From: JAAYJR01 sp964563975
GTDB lineage: Bacteria; Bacteroidota; Bacteroidia; Bacteroidales; Prolixibacteraceae
Assembly: GCA_964563975.1 (NCBI GenBank)
Contig: CAZLZJ010000014.1
Location: 1 to 44,086 of the forward strand
Direction of reading: 5' to 3'
Length of the DNA: 44,086 bases
The position numbers and the translations under genes are program-made. The notes under the pieces are model-generated. The model ran no database searches and had not been told where the DNA came from. It saw nothing but the letters and a program-made list of their open reading frames with translations. Positions 25,182-33,144 of the stretch are shown here, piece by piece (position 1 is the first letter of the stretch; each line of letters starts with the position of its first letter).

Positions 25182-26056
25182 TTAAAATTCTCTATTAATA
25201 TATTTGTTATATTTATAATATTATCAGCCCAGTCGGGATGAAGAGGCCATATTTCAACAATTTTCCCATTTGTTTCTGCTACAAATACCTTTGCATTTTC
25301 CTTATCAAACTCACTTTGAATATAGATAACATTAATATTTTCCCTCTTTGCCAGGCTCATAATTTCTGCCATATGTTGCGGGGAAGGCTCTTTTCCCTCC
25401 GACTCAAGTGAATATTGTATAAGGCCGTAATCTCTTGCAAAATATCCAAGACTGGGATGAAAAATTATAAACTGCCGCCCCTTATAGTCGTTCAGTGCAT
25501 TTTTAATATACTCATCTGCCTGCTCAATCTCTTTAACAAAATTCAAATAGTTTGCCTTATAGATCTCCTCCCTGCCGGGATTTAATTTAATTAAAATATC
25601 GGCAATTTTTTCAGAAAACTGTTTAACAAGGGCAGGCGATAGCCAGATATGCGGATCAACTCCCGCTAAATTTTCCCTCTCAATGCCATGGCTGTGTCCG
25701 GATTTTATCAGAGATACTCCTTCAGACAAATCAACTACTTCCATATGTGGATTAGATTGCTCTATTTTCTCTTTCCACGAATGCTCAAAGCCAATATACC
25801 CTATTCTAAACCAAATTTTTGACTTTGTCAAATTGCTTATTTGTGAAGGCAGGAGTGTATAAGTAGCCGGACTGGCTCCCGGTGGAATTAACACCTGTAT
25901 ATCAAAATCATCACCCGAAATTTTTTCAACAAATGTTTTCTGGGGTAAAATACTTACGGTGATTAAAGGTTTGCCCCTCTCTTCATTACGGCTTTTATTC
26001 GGGCTGCATGATATAAAAATTATAAAAACCGGCAATATTGCATATAAGTACTTCAT
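25178..26056 (-). CDS. znuA: zinc/manganese-type ABC transporter substrate-binding lipoprotein
   Basis: Periplasmic metal-binding lipoprotein (SBP A-1 family) of 292 residues. The chosen Met at 26056 gives a clean lipoprotein signal (LPVFIIFISCS); the frame is open further upstream to 26098 but that extension is polar and spoils the signal. Metal-site histidines are visible in IGFEHSWKEK, GVDPHIWLSP and IIFHPSLGYF, with an acidic candidate in QSEFDKEN. The histidine loop between the first two sites is short (SGHSHG), so it resembles ZnuA with a reduced His-rich loop; manganese is possible. It follows yidD by 50 bp. Confidence 0.88.
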   Translation of the reverse strand: MKYLYAILPVFIIFISCSPNKSRNEERGKPLITVSILPQKTFVEKISGDDFDIQVLIPPGASPATYTLLPSQISNLTKSKIWFRIGYIGFEHSWKEKIEQSNPHMEVVDLSEGVSLIKSGHSHGIERENLAGVDPHIWLSPALVKQFSEKIADILIKLNPGREEIYKANYLNFVKEIEQADEYIKNALNDYKGRQFIIFHPSLGYFARDYGLIQYSLESEGKEPSPQHMAEIMSLAKRENINVIYIQSEFDKENAKVFVAETNGKIVEIWPLHPDWADNIINITNILIENFK

Positions 26057-26106
26057 CTGAATTTTTGTTCTATTTCTGCCATAAACATATATATACAAAA
26101 TTACTA

Positions 26107-26385
26107 TTATTTTGAAGGCTCCTTCTTTTTTATTGAAATTTTCGGAGGTACCGGATCATATCCTGAGCTGCCCCACGGATGACACCTGAAAATACGCTTT
26201 ACAGCTAAAAAAAAGCCTTTAAAGGGACCATGAATCTTAACTGCCTGAATAGCATATTCAGAACATGTTGGCACAAATCTGCACGATGAATGTGTTAAAG
26301 GAGAGATAAAAGACTTATAAAAGTATATTGGTATAAGTACAATTTTTTCAATTACTTTAAATATCATCTTTACAAAATAATTCAT
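26107..26385 (-). CDS. yidD: membrane protein insertion efficiency factor YidD
   Basis: Small inner-membrane-associated protein of 92 residues that assists YidC-dependent insertion. The N-terminal amphipathic helix is followed by the invariant core YKSFISPLTHSSCRFVPTCS, EYAIQAVKIHGPFKG and RIFRCHPWGSSGYDPVP, with its three conserved cysteines. Length is normal. It lies upstream of znuA on the same strand rather than in the usual rnpA-yidC context. Confidence 0.95.
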   Translation of the reverse strand: MNYFVKMIFKVIEKIVLIPIYFYKSFISPLTHSSCRFVPTCSEYAIQAVKIHGPFKGFFLAVKRIFRCHPWGSSGYDPVPPKISIKKKEPSK

Positions 26386-26551
26386 CTCCCTTGGTTGAAT
26401 CCCTGTTATAATTTGTAAAGGTAATTAATATCTTTTCTGATTATTCAGAATAATTTGTTTTAAAAAACCGGGTATCCCATAATATTTTTAAATTTGTTGC
26501 TATCTTGACTAAATAAAAATTTATTAAATCAATAATTTAAACCAATTAATA

Positions 26552-27919
26552 ATGGAAAAAAATAATAATCTGGTAGTTGGAATGACTGTTTTCGGCGCCA
26601 TCTTTTTTATTTTTGGTTTTGCAACCACATTTATTATAACACTTACCGCCCCCGTAAAAGCCATTTTCGGGTTATCTGAATTTGAAGCGCAACTACTATC
26701 ATCAGCTTTTTTTATTGCATATCCTCTGATGTCAATACCAACCGGGAAGATCATCGACCTGATCGGATACAAAATGACAGTTATTGCAGGCCTTATTCTA
26801 ATGGCTTTAGGAAGTTTTATATTTATACCCGCTGCTAAGCTGCCCTCTTTTCCAATATTTCTGGTAGGTACCTTTATATTGGCTGTAGGAGTTGTTTTTC
26901 TTCAGGTGTCAGCAAATCCATATGTTACGGCAATAGGCCCCAGCTCAACGGCCTCAAGCAGGTTAAATCTTACCCAGGCTTTAAATGCCGTGGCTACCAT
27001 GATCGCTCCCTGGCTTATATCAGTAGCTATATTCAAAGGCTTAAACCTTCCAAATGATGATAATCTTATCACTTCCGAACATGGATTAATGGCAGCAGAG
27101 CGTGTACCTCTTCCTTTTATAGCCATGGGCATTATTGTGCTATTAGTAGCTGTAGCAATCTTTTCAATAAAACTTCCGGTAATTGATAAGGGATCAGGAG
27201 TTAAAAAGAGTATATGGAAGTACCCGCATGTTGTGCTGGGAGCATTGGGAATCTTTGCCTATGTTGGAGCTGAAGTAGGTAATGCAGGCTTGATTGTAAA
27301 CTACCTGAAAAATTCGGTCGAAGGAATTTCTGCGGAAATGGCCTCTACATATGCTGCCATTTATTGGGGAGGCGCCATGATAGGGAGGTTTTTCGGTTCC
27401 TTTATGTTTTCTGAAATGAAACAAAGCAAAAAACTCTCTTTATTAATACCGGTACTGCTGTTAGCCTTTATAGCAGGATCATTTGTTACTGACTGGAACT
27501 GGAAAATCGGACTTATATTTACATTAGTTTCTTTAGCTAACTTTATAATAATGCAAATAGGTACAGGAAAAGCTGCAAAAACTCTTGCAATTTTTGCACT
27601 TTCTGCAGCACTCCTTGATATTGCAACTACCTTTACAACAGGTCAGGTTGCTTTATGGTCGGTTATTTCCATTGGATTATTTAACTCAATAATGTTCCCG
27701 AATATTTTCACTCTGGCTGTTAAAGATCTTGATCCGGCGGAATTAAGCGGAGCTTCCGGACTTATCAATTCACTTATTGTCGGAGGTGCCATTATTCCCC
27801 CCATAATGGGCGGAGTTGCCGATAAATTCGGTTACACCTGGGCATTCCTGGTTCCTGCCCTGTGCTATATTTACATCCTGTTCTATTCAATAAAAGGGAA
27901 CACTATCAGAAGAGCTTAA
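26552..27919 (+). CDS. FHS-family sugar MFS transporter
   Basis: Major facilitator protein of 455 residues with about 12 transmembrane helices, cytoplasmic membrane. The N-terminal half reads FIFGFATTFIITLTAPVKAI, SSAFFIAYPLMSIPTGKIID and VSANPYVTAIGP, typical of the fucose/glucose-galactose:H+ symporter (FHS) branch. The C-terminal half has GGAMIGRFFGS and FNSIMFPNIFTLAVKDL, likewise typical. The exact sugar cannot be read from sequence. Because the amino-sugar genes lie about 3 kb upstream, uptake of N-acetylglucosamine (NagP-like) is one option, but a metal transporter operon separates them. A strong terminator follows at 27963-27990. Confidence 0.88.
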   Translation: MEKNNNLVVGMTVFGAIFFIFGFATTFIITLTAPVKAIFGLSEFEAQLLSSAFFIAYPLMSIPTGKIIDLIGYKMTVIAGLILMALGSFIFIPAAKLPSFPIFLVGTFILAVGVVFLQVSANPYVTAIGPSSTASSRLNLTQALNAVATMIAPWLISVAIFKGLNLPNDDNLITSEHGLMAAERVPLPFIAMGIIVLLVAVAIFSIKLPVIDKGSGVKKSIWKYPHVVLGALGIFAYVGAEVGNAGLIVNYLKNSVEGISAEMASTYAAIYWGGAMIGRFFGSFMFSEMKQSKKLSLLIPVLLLAFIAGSFVTDWNWKIGLIFTLVSLANFIIMQIGTGKAAKTLAIFALSAALLDIATTFTTGQVALWSVISIGLFNSIMFPNIFTLAVKDLDPAELSGASGLINSLIVGGAIIPPIMGGVADKFGYTWAFLVPALCYIYILFYSIKGNTIRRA

Positions 27920-27962
27920 AAAGATATTATTAAATTCACTAAATGTGGCATCAATATATATT

Positions 27963-27992
27963 AAAAAGCGGGTTATAATATCCGCTTTTTTT
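27963..27992 (+). terminator. rho-independent terminator after the sugar transporter
   Basis: A nine-pair stem, AAAAAGCGG (27963-27971) with CCGCTTTTT (27982-27990), and a ten-base loop are followed by more T. It lies 43 bp after the transporter stop and separates that gene from the flavin-fold gene at 28012. Confidence 0.85.
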
Positions 27993-28011
27993 ATTAATAA
28001 CCACAATAAGA

Positions 28012-28449
28012 ATGTGTAATCAACCTCAAAAACGAATAGTCAGATTCCTTAAAAAGCATCATATTATGACACTTGCAACATCTGCCGGTAATATGCCATG
28101 GTGTGCTAACTGTTTCTATGTTTATATGGAAGATAAAAACTGTTTTATATTTACATCAGATAACGAAACAAAACATATAAGAGATACTGTAAAAAATCCT
28201 TATGTTGCAGGAAGTGTGGTGCTTGAAACAAAAAATATAGGAAAAATACAGGGTGTGCAGTTCACTGGTGAAGTGAAATTACCGGGAAAAATATTATTAC
28301 CTGAAATAAAAAAAATATTTATAAAACGCTTTCCATATACAATATTTGGAAATATTAATCTTTGGATATTGGAAATCAATTACCTGAAAATGACAGATAA
28401 CCGATTGGGATTCGGGAAAAAGCTAATATGGCAAAAGAGCTCTGACTAA
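28012..28449 (+). CDS. pyridoxamine 5'-phosphate oxidase-fold protein (YhbP-like)
   Basis: Small cytoplasmic protein of 145 residues with the split-barrel flavin-binding fold. The opening IVRFLKKHHIMTLATSAGNM, then PWCANCFYVYMEDKNCFIFT and SDNETKHIRDTVKNPYVAGSV, match the family closely, with the charged segment KNIGKIQGVQFTGEVK after it. Most like the YhbP/UPF0306 subgroup; cofactor and substrate are unknown. It sits alone between the terminator and the NikR-like gene 91 bp downstream. Confidence 0.85.
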   Translation: MCNQPQKRIVRFLKKHHIMTLATSAGNMPWCANCFYVYMEDKNCFIFTSDNETKHIRDTVKNPYVAGSVVLETKNIGKIQGVQFTGEVKLPGKILLPEIKKIFIKRFPYTIFGNINLWILEINYLKMTDNRLGFGKKLIWQKSSD

Positions 28450-28483
28450 TTTATATTTATCAAAAAAATTTTATCGCGAATAT

Positions 28484-28512
28484 TTTGCACAAAAAATATA
28501 TTTATATATTTG
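28484..28512 (+). promoter_or_regulatory. promoter of the NikR-like gene
   Basis: TTTG at 28484-28487 and TATATTTG at 28505-28512 resemble the Bacteroidota -33 and -7 elements, separated by 17 bp, slightly short of the usual 19-21. The -7 box is an exact TAnnTTTG. The first GTAACAC repeat begins at its last base, so a bound protein would cover the start of transcription. Confidence 0.55.
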
Positions 28513-28541
28513 TAACACGATTTTTAAAATTTGTAGCACGA
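28512..28541 (+). promoter_or_regulatory. putative operator: direct repeats before the NikR-like gene
   Basis: GTAACACGA at 28512-28520 and GTAGCACGA at 28533-28541 are direct repeats starting 21 bp apart, two helical turns. The last base of the second is the A of the start codon. The same arrangement recurs before the TonB receptor at 28956-28985. A ribbon-helix-helix regulator encoded right here is the natural candidate to bind them. The half-site GTAACAC is similar to half-sites I recall for some NikR proteins, though those are arranged as inverted repeats. Confidence 0.6.
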
Positions 28542-28939
28542 TGTCGGTAACAAGATTTGGAGTTTCACTTGATGAAGAGTTATTAAAAGCACTTGATGAT
28601 TATGTAACAGAAAACCGGTTTGCAAATCGCTCCCGTGCTATCAGGCATCTTATTGAAAAATTTTTAGTCGAACAAAAATGGAAATGTGATAATATTGTAG
28701 CCGGTGCACTAACGCTGGTTTTTGATCATCGTAAAACAGATGTGTTAAAAAAATCAGCTGAAATTCAACATGAATATAAAAATTTTATATTGTCGGCCCA
28801 GGGATTCTTCCTGAATGAACAAAATTACCTTCAAATAGTTGCAGTAAAAGGCCCATCAAAAAAGCTTACGGAAATATCAGAAAGGTTGATTAGTATTAAA
28901 GGGATACAACATGGCAAGCTGGTTATGAGCAAAGCATAA
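28541..28939 (+). CDS. NikR-like ribbon-helix-helix regulator with altered metal site
   Basis: Transcription factor of 132 residues. Residues 1-45 form a ribbon-helix-helix DNA-binding domain (TRFGVSLDEELLKALDDY, FANRSRAIRHLIE); residues 51-131 form the ACT-like C-terminal domain of NikR (GALTLVFDHR, LQIVAVKGP, IKGIQHGKLV). NikR tetramers bind nickel through His76, His87, His89 and Cys95 (E. coli numbering). By my alignment only the first survives here, as His 77; the others fall on Gly 88, Phe 90 and Tyr 96. It is therefore NikR-like in fold but probably senses something else, or binds metal differently. It is followed by a TonB-dependent receptor 46 bp downstream, and paired repeats precede both genes. 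Confidence 0.85.
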   Translation: MSVTRFGVSLDEELLKALDDYVTENRFANRSRAIRHLIEKFLVEQKWKCDNIVAGALTLVFDHRKTDVLKKSAEIQHEYKNFILSAQGFFLNEQNYLQIVAVKGPSKKLTEISERLISIKGIQHGKLVMSKA

Positions 28940-28955
28940 TTTTTTTTCCATATAA

Positions 28956-28985
28956 GTAACACGAATTTAAAATAAAGTAACACTT
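28956..28985 (+). promoter_or_regulatory. putative operator: direct repeats before the TonB receptor
   Basis: GTAACACGA at 28956-28964 and GTAACACTT at 28977-28985 again start 21 bp apart, and the second ends exactly at the base before the receptor ATG. The spacer is AT-rich, as at 28521-28532. I see no separate TAnnTTTG box in the 46 bp between the genes, so the receptor may also be read from the upstream promoter. Confidence 0.6.
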
Positions 28986-30821
28986 ATGGTAAATATCCTT
29001 AAAATAGCAGGAATTTTAGTTATAATATCACTCTTATCAGTGGTTACCGCAAATTCACAGAACTCTTTGAAAGATACAATTGAGATAAAAGAAGTAATTG
29101 TAACAGGATCGCGCATAGAGGTTTCAAGACAAAATGTGCCATTAACCGTATCAACGTTAAGCAGGAGGGAGATTGAACTAAGTAATGAATCAGCTGTCCT
29201 TCCCGTTTTAAGTCAAAGAATCCCGGGTCTGTTTGTCACCGAAAGAGGAGTTACCGGCTTTGGTGTTGCAACCGGCTCAGCCGGTCAAATTAATATAAGA
29301 GGTGTTGGGGGAACCGCCCCAAATACCCAGGTATTGGTTTTACTTGACGGACATCCGCAGTTTCAGGGAATTTTCGGACATCCGCTGCCTGATGCATATG
29401 TCTCTTCTGATGTAGAAAAAATAGAGGTTATCAGAGGGCCGGCATCAATTATTTATGGATCCAATGCTATGGCCGGAGCAATTAATATCATTACAAAACA
29501 ACAAACAAAAGAGGGTATATCAGGAAATGCAAATTTATCGTACGGATCATTTAACACTCAAAAATATATGGCAAGCGGCGGATTTAAAAAAGGCCCCTTT
29601 AAAATATTTGCATCAATAAATCATAATAATACTAACGGCCATCGTGATAATTCAGATTTTAAAATTATAAACGGATATATTAAAACCGGATATGATATCA
29701 GCAGTCATTTTAATATCACTGCTGATGTAAGTATTGCCGATTTTAATGCACATGATCCGGGGCCCGTTTTTAATCCTTCCCTTTTCGGAATAGATGTTAC
29801 ACGGGGAAAAGCCTCTTTATCGGTAAAAAATCATTTTTCAAAAGCAGAAGGGGGGCTAATAGCTTTTTACAATTTTGGAACCCATGACCTGACTGACGGA
29901 TGGATTTCTGAAGATTATCATACCGGAATCAGCCTTTACCAGGGCTTAAGACTTTTCCCGGGTAACACACTCACTGCCGGAACAGATTTAAAAAGTGTGG
30001 CAGGCATTGGCAGTCACGGAATGGGAGCTGATAAATGGCACCACTCCACAGATATTGCAGGCTATACATATCTTCAGCAAATATTATTTGAAAAACTTAC
30101 CCTCAATGCAGGAATAAGATTGGAAAATAATAACATTTTTGGCACGGAAACTGTGCCGCAGATTGGCTTTTCATGGATTACAAAGAAAAATTCCACTATA
30201 AAAGGCTCTGTTTCAAAAGGATTCAGAAATCCTTCATTAATGGAGCTATTCCTTTATGCACCCAATCCCGAACTTAAGCCGGAACGTTTAATGAACTATG
30301 AACTGGGGGTTAATAAAAAAAGCAGTGACAAAAGGATAATGGCAGAACTCACTCTCTTTTTGATAGAGGGCAACAATGTTATTGAAGTGATGCCAAATGA
30401 TGCACCTCCCCCGCCCGAAAAGCGACAAAACAGCGGCTCTTTTACCAATAAAGGTATTGAAGTGGAATTCAACTACAGGGTTCATAAAAATTTTAACCTC
30501 TCTTCAAATTATACCTATATAAACCTTGACCGCCCAAGGCTTGCAGCACCGCGTAATCAAATATTTGCCGAAGGCTCTTTCTATCATAAAAAATTTAGAG
30601 CCAACCTGTCACTTCAGCAAATTTCAGGACTTTATATTTTAATAGATCCTATTTTGGAAGAGAGCTATTCTCTGGTTAATGCGATGTTATCATATAAAGC
30701 AAATAAGCTGTTTGAACTTTTTGTCTCCGGAAAAAATTTGACAAATCAAAAATACAGTATCAATTCAGGATACCCTATGCCGGGTATTACTATTTTAAGT
30801 GGTATCAATATTCACTTTTGA
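28986..30821 (+). CDS. TonB-dependent outer-membrane receptor
   Basis: Outer-membrane active transporter of 611 residues. A signal peptide (residues 1-24, ending VTANSQ) is followed by a TonB box-like strand IEIKEVIVTGSR, a plug domain (about 50-175: QINIRGVGG, VLVLLDGHPQFQG, KIEVIRGPASIIYGSNAMAG, AINIITK) and a 22-strand-type barrel ending in aromatic Phe (SGINIHF). It lacks the carboxypeptidase-like N-terminal extension of SusC proteins and has no SusD partner, so it belongs with the CirA/BtuB/metallophore type. Its position right behind a NikR-like regulator and under similar repeats suggests regulated uptake of a metal complex or small cofactor. The ligand cannot be read from sequence. 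Confidence 0.93.
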   Translation: MVNILKIAGILVIISLLSVVTANSQNSLKDTIEIKEVIVTGSRIEVSRQNVPLTVSTLSRREIELSNESAVLPVLSQRIPGLFVTERGVTGFGVATGSAGQINIRGVGGTAPNTQVLVLLDGHPQFQGIFGHPLPDAYVSSDVEKIEVIRGPASIIYGSNAMAGAINIITKQQTKEGISGNANLSYGSFNTQKYMASGGFKKGPFKIFASINHNNTNGHRDNSDFKIINGYIKTGYDISSHFNITADVSIADFNAHDPGPVFNPSLFGIDVTRGKASLSVKNHFSKAEGGLIAFYNFGTHDLTDGWISEDYHTGISLYQGLRLFPGNTLTAGTDLKSVAGIGSHGMGADKWHHSTDIAGYTYLQQILFEKLTLNAGIRLENNNIFGTETVPQIGFSWITKKNSTIKGSVSKGFRNPSLMELFLYAPNPELKPERLMNYELGVNKKSSDKRIMAELTLFLIEGNNVIEVMPNDAPPPPEKRQNSGSFTNKGIEVEFNYRVHKNFNLSSNYTYINLDRPRLAAPRNQIFAEGSFYHKKFRANLSLQQISGLYILIDPILEESYSLVNAMLSYKANKLFELFVSGKNLTNQKYSINSGYPMPGITILSGINIHF

Positions 30822-30858
30822 TATTTTATATTATTGTCAGTTGTCTGCAACTTTTATA

Positions 30859-32211
30859 TTACCGGGAACTAAGTTCACTCTTGAAAGATGAGCGAACACA
30901 ACGAAAACCAATATATGATTTCGCAGTATCCTGATATTCATAAGTTCTTGTAGATACCTGAATAAAATATGCAATGTCTTTCCATGAACCGCCGCGAATA
31001 ACCTTCCTTTTCATTACAGGCGGATCATCAGGCCTGGCTTCATATTGAACTTCAGAATTTAAATCATTCATTATATCGTACGATGCTTCATAAAAAGCAC
31101 TGCTGGTCCACTCTGCAACATTTCCGGCCATATCATACAAACCATAGTTATTAGGCTCAAACTGTCCTACCTGCATTGTAGTGGTGGTTGTCGGGCTGTC
31201 AGCTACATAATTCCCTCTGTTTGGTTTAAAATTTGCCACAAAACAACCCTGTACATTTCTTACATAATAACTTCCCCATGGATACATATTATTCTGCAAC
31301 CCCCCTCTTGCAGCATACTCCCATTCAATTTCAGTTGGCAATCTGTAATCGTGTGCAGGGCTTTCATTTAAACGCTTGCTGAAATCATGGCTTAATCCGC
31401 TTCTCCAGTTACAAAATGCCCTTGCCTGTTTCCATGTAATCCCTACAACAGGGTAATTATCAAAAGCTACATGAGAAAAATATTTATATGTATATGGCTC
31501 ATTATATGTGTAAGCAAAGTCACGTATCCAACAAAGTGTATCCGGATATACAGGAACAACCTCATGAATTAGGAATGAACTGCGATTAACCACCGGCACA
31601 ATCTCTCCTTTCACATTTACAACAGTTCCTTCATATTTTTGAGTCTGATAATTAAAGCTGTTCTCCCTCCTTGCTGCCTGCTTATAATCTATTCTATAAT
31701 ATTCATAAATAAGTTTACGGCTGTCAATCTCCTGATAAAATGCTAAGCGGTCTTCTTCAGACATATATAGCTCCTCCATTGCCATCCGGTAGTCAGAGTC
31801 TTTCCACTCAATTTTTTCTTTCCAGTTAATTATCGGATTGGCAAGAGGGGTTCCGTTTTTATCTTCAGTAATCAGGAAATCAGTATAGGTCTGCCCAAGC
31901 ATTTTCCGTGCAATAGAATCACGAACCCAATATACAAACTGACGATATTCATTATTGGTAATCTCGGTATCGTCCATCCAGAATGAATTCACAGACACAC
32001 GTTTTGATTCACTGTTCCCCTGCCTGACCTCTTCATCTGAAGGACCGGCTATAAATGTACCTTGCCTGATAAAAACCATCCCATGAGGAGTTGGTTCAAA
32101 CCATTTATTGGATTTTCTTTCGCCTCCCGGTAAAAACTGCCTTATTTCATTTTGGCAAGAATGGAAAAGCAATCCACCAATCACAATGATATATAGTACG
32201 ACTTTTCTCAT
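30859..32211 (-). CDS. second GldK-like T9SS lipoprotein (FGE-sulfatase fold)
   Basis: Outer-membrane lipoprotein of 450 residues (signal then LLFHSCQN, lipidated Cys about 19) with the formylglycine-generating-enzyme-like fold of GldK/PorK and GldJ. It shares long stretches with the GldK gene at 35627-36967, for example FWMDDTEITNNEYRQFV, YPDTLCWIRDF, YRLPTEIEWEYAARG, YGLYDMAGNVAEWT and RPDDPPVMKRKV; I judge them well over half identical. It lies 80 bp after gldN, at the 3' end of the secretion operon. GldK and GldN form a ring under the outer membrane; whether this paralogue joins that ring, replaces GldJ or acts separately is open. Confidence 0.9.
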   Translation of the reverse strand: MRKVVLYIIVIGGLLFHSCQNEIRQFLPGGERKSNKWFEPTPHGMVFIRQGTFIAGPSDEEVRQGNSESKRVSVNSFWMDDTEITNNEYRQFVYWVRDSIARKMLGQTYTDFLITEDKNGTPLANPIINWKEKIEWKDSDYRMAMEELYMSEEDRLAFYQEIDSRKLIYEYYRIDYKQAARRENSFNYQTQKYEGTVVNVKGEIVPVVNRSSFLIHEVVPVYPDTLCWIRDFAYTYNEPYTYKYFSHVAFDNYPVVGITWKQARAFCNWRSGLSHDFSKRLNESPAHDYRLPTEIEWEYAARGGLQNNMYPWGSYYVRNVQGCFVANFKPNRGNYVADSPTTTTTMQVGQFEPNNYGLYDMAGNVAEWTSSAFYEASYDIMNDLNSEVQYEARPDDPPVMKRKVIRGGSWKDIAYFIQVSTRTYEYQDTAKSYIGFRCVRSSFKSELSSR

Positions 32212-32291
32212 CCTTACATATAGCTGACATATTATATTTGCCCGGTGAATGAAATGGGGAACAGATTAAAAATAAATTATTGATACCCGAT

Positions 32292-33143
32292 TTAATATTC
32301 CCAAAGATCTTGTTCAAAATCAAAAATCTCATCTTCAATTCTCTTAGATTCCAGCATAGCATTTTTGCCGCTTAAATAAGCATTGATATCGCGATTATTA
32401 AATACATTGGACTCTTTTACTATATAGCTGTTAAAGAACCTTTTGATAAACAGCTCATCAAATGTCATTGACCGTGCTTCATTATATGGGTTCAAAACTA
32501 AATTGGAAGCCAACAGATTTCTTGCTTCAGGATAGTAAATCCAAAATACTTTTTGCCTCATCACCTGGGCTGTCTCATCACCTTCGCGAACAAATTCCCT
32601 TATCGGGCAAATACCAATAATCCTTACATTCAAAGATGAAGATTGTTTGTCAAAATACCACTCCTCTTTTATCATAAACTGTTTGATCTCATGTGGCCGT
32701 ATATCACCTTCAATCTCAACTGCCTTCCTTTCACCGGTATCAAAATCGATGGTTTCCTCAATTGTAGACTCGGCGCCAAATGCTTCCTGTACCTGTTCAA
32801 AAGTCAGCGGAACCTTAAAATCATCATCCAAACGGGCATCATAAGGTACAATCTGCTCATTTTTTATACCTTCCAATAAAAGAGATATCAGGTTTCTTCT
32901 ACCATCTATTTCAACTGTTGGATAGTAAAGTGTAAGATTCATTTTTTCGCGCAGGTCTATAATACGCCAGATTTTTTTCGACCAGAAAACATCAGCTTCT
33001 CTCACCTCGGGCAAGGGCATAGGTCTCTTCTGATAAACATCTGCAATTCTGAAAGCACTATTTACAACCTGAGCATCTGATTGTTTTGAAAACATCAGAA
33101 AGATTGTTAATACAAATCCTATATAAACAATTAATTTTCTCAT
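32292..33143 (-). CDS. gldN: type IX secretion/gliding protein GldN (PorN)
   Basis: Periplasmic component of the T9SS, 283 residues with a signal peptide (IGFVLTIFLMFSKQSDAQ). The core READVFWSKKIWRIIDLREK, the MTFDELFIKRFFNSYIVKESN segment and YPEARNLLASNLVLNPYNEA are typical GldN features. GldN associates with GldK in the outer-membrane-associated ring and contacts GldM. It starts one base after the gldM stop, so the pair is tightly coupled. Confidence 0.93.
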   Translation of the reverse strand: MRKLIVYIGFVLTIFLMFSKQSDAQVVNSAFRIADVYQKRPMPLPEVREADVFWSKKIWRIIDLREKMNLTLYYPTVEIDGRRNLISLLLEGIKNEQIVPYDARLDDDFKVPLTFEQVQEAFGAESTIEETIDFDTGERKAVEIEGDIRPHEIKQFMIKEEWYFDKQSSSLNVRIIGICPIREFVREGDETAQVMRQKVFWIYYPEARNLLASNLVLNPYNEARSMTFDELFIKRFFNSYIVKESNVFNNRDINAYLSGKNAMLESKRIEDEIFDFEQDLWEY

Positions 33144-33144
33144 A

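Noticed and set aside
26461..26485. AAAACCGGGTATCCC before the sugar transporter as another repeat copy
   Set aside because: Only a short CCGGG/ATCCC similarity; the flanks do not match the repeat arm or core.
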